The notes under the pieces were generated by a model. That model had not been told where the DNA came from and ran no database searches. It saw nothing but the letters and a program-made list of their open reading frames with translations. Positions 1 to 5,174 of a stretch of 11,796 nucleotides of DNA are shown piece by piece. Made by a program: the position numbers and the translations under genes. Within the stretch, counting starts at the first letter, position 1; every line of letters starts with the position of its first letter. The stretch spans positions 1 to 11,796 of the forward strand of contig CALVLO010000033.1 of assembly GCA_944338265.1 (NCBI GenBank). Direction: 5' to 3'. Origin of the DNA: an uncultured Clostridia bacterium. GTDB taxonomy: Bacteria; Bacillota; Clostridia; Christensenellales; Borkfalkiaceae.

Positions 1-1061
1 GCGGGTCCGCCTGCTCCCATGCGAGTGCCGCCCTTCACAACGGCGTCCCGCACATATGAATTCCCCTTGAATCTGTCGCTGAATTTTGCGGCGAAGCCTC
101 CGACCGGACCGCCGACGGGTGAACTGCCGCCCCGGAATACGCTGCCCGCACTCCGCCCGCCACTGCCGAGGCCAACGAGCACGCGCGAGGCCATTAAAAG
201 TTCCATGCCGAGCCCCGTCCCAGTCTGGGCTACGTTCAGCCCGATAGAACCGAGATAGGAATCGAAACGCTGCGCGACCTTCAAAAATGCCAGTGCGCAG
301 AACAGCCAAAGGAAAATCGAACCGTGGCCGTTGGATAATCCTCCGCCCATTCCGATGAATCTACCGACCGAACTGTTGAACGCGCGCAAAAACCATACGT
401 TCATCACGAGAAGCAACAGCTGCGAGCCCACCATCCTGCACCAGGATTTGAATACCTGACTCGTTTCCTTGGAGGCGCCCATCGAATACGCGAGCGGCGA
501 GGTGTAGCACAGCACGCCGACTACGACATACCGCTCGACAACTTCAAGTAAGAGCTTGAAATAATTCCAGCCGAGCGCAATGATGAGAATGATCAGCAGA
601 ATAGAGCCGACGACAGTCGAAAAAGAGACAAAAGAAATCAGACCGCTGCGCAGCACTGCCTCAATGCCTGCAAAGGTAAAGCTCTCATTTCCCATGGTCA
701 CATCCATCAGAGCCGTGTAAGGCGCCCGTGCTATGTCCAGCACGAACATAAATATCGGCTTTGTAAACCATATCAGCAGAGCAAACAGTGCCGACCTGAG
801 AATAAGGCTCAGCGGATTTTCAGCTTCCGTTACCGGTCCGCCGAATGCACGAAACAGCTGCCACACCGTCACAAGGAAAAGAATCGTCCAGGCTGTATAT
901 TGCATGATCGTAAACGCCTGTGAAACAAACGGGAAGTATTCCTCCATCGCCGTCATATCCGTTCCGAGCGCTTCCAGGAACAGCCCTGAAATGGCGTCCA
1001 TGAGCTGCGTTACAACCCTGCTTACCCAACTGACGATCCCCTCAAATATCCAATCAAGCAA
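1..1061 (-). CDS. VirB6/TrbL-like conjugal transfer membrane protein (3' end outside window)
   Basis: This is an open frame of 353 codons running off the left edge. The start is a TTG at 1061, chosen because GGAGGTG lies 7 bases upstream and a stop lies three codons upstream in frame. The product begins LLDWIFEGIVSW. It has about six hydrophobic segments, near residues 49-70, 87-110, 141-164, 170-190, 210-228 and 249-262, followed by a glycine/serine-rich tail from about residue 298. This topology and the neighbouring pilin-like gene match the VirB6/TrbL family of Gram-positive conjugative elements, which forms the inner-membrane channel of the type IV secretion system. Its stretches around GTDMTAMEEYFPFV and VVERYVVVGVLCYTSPLAYSMG look like the clostridial ICE version from memory. 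It starts 21 bases after the pilin-like gene, so the two are probably co-transcribed. The family assignment is good; the exact subfamily is uncertain. Confidence 0.8.
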   Translation of the reverse strand, partial: MLDWIFEGIVSWVSRVVTQLMDAISGLFLEALGTDMTAMEEYFPFVSQAFTIMQYTAWTILFLVTVWQLFRAFGGPVTEAENPLSLILRSALFALLIWFTKPIFMFVLDIARAPYTALMDVTMGNESFTFAGIEAVLRSGLISFVSFSTVVGSILLIILIIALGWNYFKLLLEVVERYVVVGVLCYTSPLAYSMGASKETSQVFKSWCRMVGSQLLLLVMNVWFLRAFNSSVGRFIGMGGGLSNGHGSIFLWLFCALAFLKVAQRFDSYLGSIGLNVAQTGTGLGMELLMASRVLVGLGSGGRSAGSVFRGGSSPVGGPVGGFAAKFSDRFKGNSYVRDAVVKGGTRMGAGGP

Positions 1062-1082
1062 TAAGCATCACCTCCCTGTCCT

Positions 1083-1439
1083 TCACCCCGTGTAATTTCC
1101 GCCGGCAATGAGCGGCTGAATGTACGCGACGATGAACCCCAAAGAATTAAGAATGATCCAGGTGATGATGATTCGCTTGAGCCAGCTTGTCGCCTCGTCC
1201 ACGGCACGCTGGTTTCTTGACACCAGGCGAACAATCAGGGCGACTGCCGCAACTGTTACGGCGACAATCGTGCTGATGGCCACTATCTGACCGTAAAAAT
1301 CCCGCATGATTGAACTGAATCTGTCCCATATCGTTTCCGCCGCAAACGCGGGTTGGATGGAGATCAACAGCGCACAAACGGCTGCGACTGCGATCCAGTA
1401 GGTCATTACTCTTTTTTTCGTCTTTTCTCTTTGCAACAT
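1083..1439 (-). CDS. VirB2/TrbC-like small membrane protein (conjugative pilin candidate)
   Basis: This 118-residue protein begins with a lysine/arginine-rich N-terminus and a signal peptide whose hydrophobic core (about residues 14-29) ends in AFA-A, predicting cleavage near residues 33-34. The mature part has two membrane segments, about residues 52-72 and 88-108, joined by a short charged loop containing RNQRAVDEATSWLKR. Signal peptide plus two helices in about 85 mature residues is the architecture of VirB2/TrbC prepilins. The gene sits directly before a VirB6-like gene, as expected in a type IV secretion operon. The ATG at 1439 has AAGGAGGG about 6 bases upstream. Sequence similarity to named pilins is not obvious by eye, so the name rests on topology and position. 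It could instead be another small accessory membrane protein of the transfer machinery. Confidence 0.65.
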   Translation of the reverse strand: MLQREKTKKRVMTYWIAVAAVCALLISIQPAFAAETIWDRFSSIMRDFYGQIVAISTIVAVTVAAVALIVRLVSRNQRAVDEATSWLKRIIITWIILNSLGFIVAYIQPLIAGGNYTG

Positions 1440-1460
1440 CCGTTACCCTCCTTTTCCGTT

Positions 1461-1498
1461 ATAAAATAAAACCACCCCGGATAGTTTCGGAGCGGTTT
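1461..1498 (-). terminator. Rho-independent terminator or attenuator in the pilin-gene leader
   Basis: On the minus strand, AAACCGCTCC and GGGGTGGTTT form a 10-bp stem (two G-U pairs) with a 10-base loop at 1479-1488, followed by a T-rich run (TTATTTTAT). It lies only about 30 bases before the pilin-like start, with the ribosome binding site immediately after it. There is no room for a promoter between hairpin and gene. Transcripts of the transfer genes therefore either read through it or are controlled by it. It may simply end the upstream regulator transcript. Confidence 0.6.
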
Positions 1499-1529
1499 CT
1501 TGCGACAACAGATAATTTTTCACGATATC

Positions 1530-1538
1530 AGTATAGCA
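1530..1538 (-). promoter_or_regulatory. Extended -10 promoter for the transfer genes (candidate)
   Basis: The minus strand reads TGC-TATACT, an extended -10 element (TGn followed by a five-of-six match to TATAAT). No convincing -35 box is visible 16-18 bases upstream, which extended -10 promoters can tolerate. Transcription would start near 1523 and run through the hairpin at 1469-1498 before the pilin-like gene. The region 1440-1639 holds no gene that I can support. Confidence 0.4.
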
Positions 1539-1639
1539 TAGTGCCATTTGCAGAGTGTACGCTTTCCAATGTCATACCTTCGCCGTAAATGTGCCAACTA
1601 TTCTGCATATCTTTGCACTGCGAACATCGCGGCCGTCGA

Positions 1640-2242
1640 CTATTCCTCAATGGCTGAAAGGATATCGAGCCAGAAATCGATCTCCTTGTTCGGTGCAGAC
1701 CACAGACGAATGGACAGAATCGAAATTGCCTGCTCACGGAGTCGGTAATAATGCCGCGATGATACGTTCAGGCGGTACAGCAGGTCATTGTGATTGAGCA
1801 CCTCCGGGCCTATGTAAGTCAGATAGATCAGCTCGTAGAGCCTCTCCCCATCGTCCGGCTTCTTCTTTAAAACCGTGAGCGCCTCATTGATGCGGTCGAT
1901 GACCATTCGTGTTTTCCGGATCCCTTCCATACGGTTTTCCAACTTCCGATTTCCCATAGCCATGTCGACGTCGAGTTTTTCAATCATCTTATCAACGCTC
2001 TCAAATGGCTGTTCCAACTCCTCCGCGATCGTATCGGGGAAGCATTCCAATAGCCATGCTATGGTACGATACTGCTTTAAGAGCAATTCGGTATTGTGAT
2101 AGGAATTTCTCTGTTTTTTCTGTTGTCTCTCCCTGGCAGTTTTGTCCGCTATTCCCGTATCCGCGATGTATCCGCCCTTGGTCAGCAAGTTGAGCAATGT
2201 TTCGATGGATGTCGATTTGCCCTTGTTTTCGTTCTTGTTCAT
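1640..2242 (-). CDS. ArpU/sigma-70 region 4-like regulator of a mobile element
   Basis: This is a 200-residue, highly charged soluble protein with no membrane segment. The N-terminal 50 residues are rich in Lys, Arg, Gln and Asn. A helical region follows with the motif YHNTELLLKQYR (residues 48-59), and the C-terminal part around 150-176 (LNHNDLLYRLNVSSRHYYRL) resembles the sigma region 4 helix-turn-helix of ArpU-type phage late regulators. The ATG at 2242 is preferred because AAGGAG lies 9 bases before it. An ATG three codons further upstream would abut the Shine-Dalgarno sequence directly. The gene follows the initiator-like gene by 36 bases, so the two probably form an operon, and the candidate transfer promoter lies just downstream. 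A role in switching on the transfer operon is an inference. It could also be a general element-maintenance regulator. Confidence 0.6.
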   Translation of the reverse strand: MNKNENKGKSTSIETLLNLLTKGGYIADTGIADKTARERQQKKQRNSYHNTELLLKQYRTIAWLLECFPDTIAEELEQPFESVDKMIEKLDVDMAMGNRKLENRMEGIRKTRMVIDRINEALTVLKKKPDDGERLYELIYLTYIGPEVLNHNDLLYRLNVSSRHYYRLREQAISILSIRLWSAPNKEIDFWLDILSAIEE

Positions 2243-2278
2243 TCTGAACATCTCCTTTTAATTTCTTGGTTGCCCATT

Positions 2279-3235
2279 TCACGGACCGCGGCTTCTCCCT
2301 GTCAACAATTCTTTTTTCGGGCTAATATAATTACTCTTGCAGTCATAATTACAATTCTTACAATGCCGACACAGAGAAATATACGCGCGTTTTATATTGC
2401 CGCAAAATGAAACGCGAATCGCATCTGCCTGTTTACGCTTTTTGCGAGACTCGGCGTTCACGCCCCCGCACGTCTTCCCTGCGCCGGTAATCTGCCTGAA
2501 CAGTGTCTCAACCTCTGTTTGCGACGGTAGGCTCGCAGTTTCGTTCGATGGATACAACCTGTTGAACACAAGGCAACCATAGGAACCGGGGAGACGGTAA
2601 AGCGAAAATGTTTCGCTGTATTTTTTAAAGAACCTCCACACCTTAGTTTTTTCCCAGTGCCAACGCCTGCCCAGCGTTTCAAGAGATAAAAACGAACGGT
2701 CTCTTCCAAATCTAATGCACGGAGATAAAAAAGAAAACGCATCGTCAGGATCCTCAGATACCGTGTGGCACCATAGATCCAACCATGCGTCCGCTTCTTC
2801 AAAAATATATTTATGTTCAACCAATCTGTTTGTTATCGTTCTCGGAAGACATAGAAAACCATACCTTTCTGTTGTGTATATATTTCCGTCCATACATTCC
2901 TTTCCGGAACACTTAACCACCCAATCCAAAATGGTATATGAAAGTTTCTTTGTCTTACAATCAAGACTGTATGAGATGAAACCGAGCTCGCTAAGTTTCT
3001 GCATAACCTGCAAAGCCCTGTCACGTCGTTTCATTCCCAGAATGCTTTTCAACCCAACTGTTCCGCCCGCCCATGCTCCAGGCTCTACTTCATTGATATG
3101 CCCACAATAAACCGCGCTTCCCTTTCTGAAAGCAGCCCGTGAAGCAAGACGCGCCCACATTCCCATAAGCCCTTTACCTTCCGGTAAATGAGAGCGCAAA
3201 AGTTTAACCCACTCGAACTTCATTAAACAACGCAT
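2279..3235 (-). CDS. Replication-initiator-like winged-helix DNA-binding protein
   Basis: This 318-residue protein appears to hold two winged-helix regions. The first is about residues 59-105, with a helix around MKRRDRALQVMQKLSELGFI and a beta wing ending in LSYTILDWV. The second is about 177-227, with SLETLGRRWHWEKTKVWRFFKKY and a wing ending in YGCLVFNRLYP. Paired winged helices are typical of Rep-type plasmid initiators and DnaD-like proteins. A basic linker (about 262-270) leads to a C-terminal cluster C278, C289, C292, C295, C299, which could bind a metal. The ATG at 3235 has only a modest GGG-type ribosome site, and an ATG four codons later has none. I do not recognise a named family. 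Its place at the head of the regulator operon suggests control of, or help in, element replication. An alternative is a transcriptional regulator. Confidence 0.5.
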   Translation of the reverse strand: MRCLMKFEWVKLLRSHLPEGKGLMGMWARLASRAAFRKGSAVYCGHINEVEPGAWAGGTVGLKSILGMKRRDRALQVMQKLSELGFISYSLDCKTKKLSYTILDWVVKCSGKECMDGNIYTTERYGFLCLPRTITNRLVEHKYIFEEADAWLDLWCHTVSEDPDDAFSFLSPCIRFGRDRSFLSLETLGRRWHWEKTKVWRFFKKYSETFSLYRLPGSYGCLVFNRLYPSNETASLPSQTEVETLFRQITGAGKTCGGVNAESRKKRKQADAIRVSFCGNIKRAYISLCRHCKNCNYDCKSNYISPKKELLTGRSRGP

Positions 3236-3265
3236 TTTGTTTCCCTTTTTGTACTGAATAAAACA

Positions 3266-3281
3266 CTTTATTCCTATAAAG
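3266..3281. promoter_or_regulatory. 16-bp palindrome, possible operator of the initiator-like gene
   Basis: CTTTAT-TCCT-ATAAAG is a perfect 6-bp inverted repeat with a 4-base centre, about 31 bases before the initiator-like start. It overlaps a TATAGG sequence that could be a weak -10 (TTGTAA lies 19 bases upstream on the minus strand). An AT-rich palindrome of this size can arise by chance. The rest of 3236-3447 shows no gene that I can support. Confidence 0.25.
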
Positions 3282-3447
3282 GTTCATTGCAACTCAGTTA
3301 CAAGAACGCCCTCAATAAATCAACAGATTAAATCTTTCTTCAATTCTTTTTATATATCTGTACATATTCATTCCTGTCACTAAATAGAGTCGCGAGTATA
3401 CTAAAGCATCTTTTTCGATTGAGCTTTTTGCATTATTTTTTTTGAAT

Positions 3448-3482
3448 AAAAACCTCTTCGAATAACACTCGAAGAGGTTTTT
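3448..3482 (-). terminator. Strong hairpin terminator after the recombinase-like gene
   Basis: Two perfect 14-base arms, AAAAACCTCTTCGA and TCGAAGAGGTTTTT, flank a 7-base loop at 3462-3468. The arms end in T runs on both strands, so it could act in either direction. It lies 40 bases after the stop of the recombinase-like gene and before the initiator-like gene. It separates these two transcription units and shields the initiator operon from read-through out of the host spoIVB operon. Confidence 0.8.
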
Positions 3483-3521
3483 ACTTACATTCAAATCTTA
3501 TTTACATGGATACACTACGGT

Positions 3522-3860
3522 CTATCCAACTAGTCCAACAAACTTTCCTAAAGAAACATCATACACTTTTACTCCGTAATCCTTGAACAGCTTAAAAATT
3601 TGAATAACGACCAATGTATCCCTTGAAAGCTGATGCACACCATTAATACATACAATATCTGTCTTTCCGTTCCTGCAATCTTCAATCATATGCTTAAGAG
3701 CAGGACGATTTTTGTCCATTGCAGAAAATCCGTCATCGACATAGCGATTAACAAGCTCCCAGTTTTTAAAGTCTTTTACGGTCTCCTCCAGTGCATCGAT
3801 CTTTTTATTTTGTGCAGCCTTGCCGTATCGCAAATAAATTGCCACTCTTTCGTTTTTCAT
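3522..3860 (-). CDS. Serine-recombinase catalytic-domain-like protein, catalytic serine absent
   Basis: The 112 residues cover just the N-terminal resolvase domain. The family start normally reads like AIYxRVST. Here it is AIYLRYGKAAQ, so R11 is kept but the nucleophilic serine position is glycine (G13). The motif VDDGFSAMDKNRPAL (41-55) matches the DDG-S-x-x-x-x-RP part of the family. In VHQLSRD (75-81) the first of the two conserved active-site arginines is Gln77, while R80 remains. No C-terminal DNA-binding domain is present, so strand cleavage is very unlikely. The ATG at 3860 is chosen because GAGGTG lies 6 bases upstream. An in-frame TTG eight codons earlier would place that site inside the gene. 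It is the element's first gene after the junction. It may be an accessory or regulatory protein, or a decayed remnant. Confidence 0.7.
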   Translation of the reverse strand: MKNERVAIYLRYGKAAQNKKIDALEETVKDFKNWELVNRYVDDGFSAMDKNRPALKHMIEDCRNGKTDIVCINGVHQLSRDTLVVIQIFKLFKDYGVKVYDVSLGKFVGLVG

Positions 3861-3883
3861 TGCAATCACCTCTGTTAATATCA

Positions 3884-3889
3884 ATTATA
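3884..3889 (-). promoter_or_regulatory. -10 box upstream of the recombinase-like gene
   Basis: A perfect TATAAT lies on the minus strand 23 bases before the ATG at 3860, giving a start point near 3877 and a short leader containing the GAGGTG ribosome site. The -35 region is poor (TAATAC at 17-base spacing) and adjoins the inverted repeat at 3912-3926. That would suit an activator-dependent promoter, although this is inference. Confidence 0.4.
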
Positions 3890-3911
3890 ACGACCGATAA
3901 ATCAGGTATTA

Positions 3912-3926
3912 CGACAAGTTTTGTCG
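3912..3926. repeat. Inverted repeat CGACAA-GTT-TTGTCG
   Basis: A perfect 6-bp inverted repeat with a 3-base centre lies at and just beyond the -35 region of the recombinase-like gene. Each arm resembles the Spo0A box (consensus TTTGTCGAA): the plus strand reads TTTGTCGAC and the minus strand CTTGTCGTA. It could be a regulator binding site. Assignment to Spo0A is weak. Confidence 0.4.
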
Positions 3927-3992
3927 ACCGCCGTCATCACAATTGAAACCATGCCAAATTCACCGGCGATAAACAGTTGAACGACTCTGCGT

Positions 3993-4002
3993 ATCACCTC
4001 CT
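3993..4002 (-). promoter_or_regulatory. Consensus Shine-Dalgarno sequence without a normal start codon
   Basis: The minus strand carries AGGAGGTGAT, a full match to the 16S anti-Shine-Dalgarno, but no ATG, GTG or TTG lies 5-10 bases after it. A GTG inside the motif opens a 31-codon frame beginning VIRRVVQLFIAGEFG and ending before the recombinase-like gene. I do not recognise this peptide. It may be a remnant of a small gene. The non-coding stretch from 3861 to 4108 otherwise holds only repeats. Confidence 0.3.
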
Positions 4003-4007
4003 AAAAT

Positions 4008-4027
4008 ATGACAAATTCTGTCAAATT
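4008..4027 (-). repeat. Tandem 10-bp direct repeat near the element end (AATTTGACAG / AATTTGTCAT)
   Basis: Two adjacent 10-base units on the minus strand agree at 8 of 10 positions. Their centre also forms an inverted repeat, TGACA-AATTC-TGTCA, at 4009-4023. One-turn spacing near an element terminus resembles binding sites for an integrase arm domain or an excisionase. Confidence 0.4.
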
Positions 4028-4093
4028 AGAGCATAATGACAGTTACCCCCAATTTTTGAGGTATTTCTCAACGCTCCCCAAATTTGCCATTTT

Positions 4094-4113
4094 TCGCGTT
4101 ATATCGCGTTATT
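4094..4113. repeat. Tandem 10-bp direct repeat at the element end (TCGCGTTAT, twice)
   Basis: TCGCGTTATA and TCGCGTTATT are adjacent and identical in 9 of 10 bases. They start about 50 bases inside the inferred junction with spoIVB and overlap the stop codon of the fused frame. The placement suggests protein-binding sites used in integration or excision. Confidence 0.45.
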
Positions 4114-5110
4114 TTGTGCTAAAACCCGTAATTGCCATCGCCGGTATCCTTATTATACGTAATACATGCGTCACCGCGCCGATGAGCTTTCCGTCCTGCA
4201 CGATGGGGCTCCCGCTCATGCCCTGCACGATGCCGCCCGTCGCCGCAAGAAGACGCTCATCCGTCACCTTGATGACGAAGTTTTTGTTGTCTCTGTTGCC
4301 CGCATCCACCTTTGCGATGGCGATCTCATACGGCTGCGGCGCGACGCCGTCTACCGTCGAATAGATGACCGCCTTGCCGATCTCCGCCTCCGAAAGCGGC
4401 GCCGCTTCCACCGTTTCTGCGGTCGAAAAGTCATACCCGTCGGCGAATTTGCCGTATAAACCCGTTTCACAAGCCCTGTCTGCGCTGCCAAGCCGCGTAT
4501 CGTTCAAAAAGAGCCCTCTCAGCTCCCCTGCCTTTCCGCGTTCGCCGCGGTTGACGCTCACGATGCTGCAAAGGTATACGGAGGTATCGGCAATGGTCAG
4601 CGCCGTCTTGTCCTCGCCGCAGACGGCGTGCCCGAGCGAGCCGAAGCGCAGCGTATCCTTTTGGATATACGTCACCGTGCCGATGCCGGAGAGCGTATCG
4701 CGGATGAGAATGCCGATCTTATAGCGGTCTCCGCCCTTTTCGAGGACGGGCGCAAGGGAAAAACTTTTGTGCTCCGCGCCGCGCTTGATCGTCACGGCGA
4801 CGTGCTCCCCGCCGCTGCGGGCAAGGGCGGCGTTGAGATCGGAAATGCTGCGGATATGGATGCCGTCCACCGCGACGATGAGATCGCCAGTGCGCATCCC
4901 CGCCTCCGCCGCGGGGCATTTGGCGCCGTCTACCGAAGCAACGTCCTTAAACCCCACGATCTCCACGCCTCCCGCCGAGAGCGAGAAGCCCGCCGCCATC
5001 CCGCCGAGATAATATTCGTTGCTTGCGGCGCGTGCGGGGAGCGTGTTCCCGCTCAGAAAAATGCACCCTGCCGCAATGGCTGCCGCAAAGAAAAATTTCA
5101 GCTTACGCAT
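4109..5110 (-). CDS. spoIVB: SpoIVB serine peptidase, C-terminus replaced by element-encoded residues
   Basis: SpoIVB is secreted from the forespore into the intermembrane space, where it triggers pro-sigma-K processing in the mother cell. This frame has a signal peptide (cleavage near residue 29), a PDZ domain (about 35-120) and an S55 peptidase domain. The expected catalytic residues are present: His161 in GSLGHAV, Asp284 in KVTDERLL and Ser299 in GMSGSP. The Asp-Ser distance of 15 equals that of the Bacillus subtilis protein as I recall it. The family continues after GAVTHV with roughly 30-35 more residues (a GYG-type segment). Here residues 317-333, LRIIRIPAMAITGFSTK, bear no resemblance to it and end at a stop inside the mobile element. 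The start has GGAGG 4 bases upstream. It lies 64 bases after recN. Whether the shortened enzyme works is unknown, because the loss falls within the peptidase domain. Confidence 0.9.
   Translation of the reverse strand: MRKLKFFFAAAIAAGCIFLSGNTLPARAASNEYYLGGMAAGFSLSAGGVEIVGFKDVASVDGAKCPAAEAGMRTGDLIVAVDGIHIRSISDLNAALARSGGEHVAVTIKRGAEHKSFSLAPVLEKGGDRYKIGILIRDTLSGIGTVTYIQKDTLRFGSLGHAVCGEDKTALTIADTSVYLCSIVSVNRGERGKAGELRGLFLNDTRLGSADRACETGLYGKFADGYDFSTAETVEAAPLSEAEIGKAVIYSTVDGVAPQPYEIAIAKVDAGNRDNKNFVIKVTDERLLAATGGIVQGMSGSPIVQDGKLIGAVTHVLRIIRIPAMAITGFSTK
4155..4170. other. Inferred attachment junction between spoIVB and the element
   Basis: The last family-conserved codon of SpoIVB (Val316 of GAVTHV) ends at 4163. 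Everything beyond is AT-rich and unrelated to the family. No tRNA or palindromic core is evident. The exact crossover base cannot be fixed without the other end of the element. Confidence 0.55.
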
Positions 5111-5131
5111 AAGCCCTCCGTGTACAAAAGG

Positions 5132-5160
5132 TAATTTGCGTAAGCCGAAAAAATCTATGC
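5132..5160 (-). promoter_or_regulatory. Candidate sigma-G-type promoter of spoIVB
   Basis: On the minus strand GCATA (5156-5160) fits the sigma-G -35 pattern, and CAAATTA (5132-5138) matches CATnnTA at four of five fixed positions, with a 17-base spacer. Transcription would start near 5125, about 15 bases before the ATG, keeping the GGAGG ribosome site. In B. subtilis spoIVB is known to be under forespore sigma factors, which supports the reading. One -10 base is off. Confidence 0.4.
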
Positions 5161-5174
5161 GGAAAATCTATTGC

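Larger units (their letters stand above)
1..4162 (-). mobile_element. Integrative conjugative element (right-hand end, partial)
   Basis: This stretch carries a VirB6-like channel protein, a VirB2-like pilin candidate, a sigma-like regulator, an initiator-like DNA-binding protein and a serine-recombinase-like protein, all on the minus strand. It is visibly more AT-rich than the host genes to its right, most clearly between 2279 and 4140. Its right boundary is placed near 4163, where the SpoIVB protein stops matching its family. Type IV secretion genes together with replication and regulatory genes, inserted in a conserved chromosomal operon, indicate an integrative conjugative element. The left end is outside the window, so size, relaxase, coupling protein and active integrase cannot be seen. 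The boundary is inferred from protein homology, not from a seen att repeat. Confidence 0.75.

Noticed and set aside
3312..3494. A 60-codon minus-strand frame between the recombinase-like and initiator-like genes
   Set aside because: It runs across the strong terminator at 3448-3482, has no ribosome site and shows no family resemblance.
4040..4090. Possible transfer origin around the C-rich repeats (CCCCCAATTTTTG and CCCCAAATTTGCC)
   Set aside because: The repeats are imperfect, no known nick-site motif is visible and the relaxase is outside the window.
4140..4180. A tRNA gene or tRNA 3' end as the attachment site
   Set aside because: No cloverleaf or tRNA-like sequence is present. The site is protein-coding sequence of spoIVB.
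4008..4364. Plus-strand frame spanning the element end and the spoIVB 3' part
   Set aside because: It crosses the inferred junction, has no ribosome site and its right half is the antisense of conserved SpoIVB codons.
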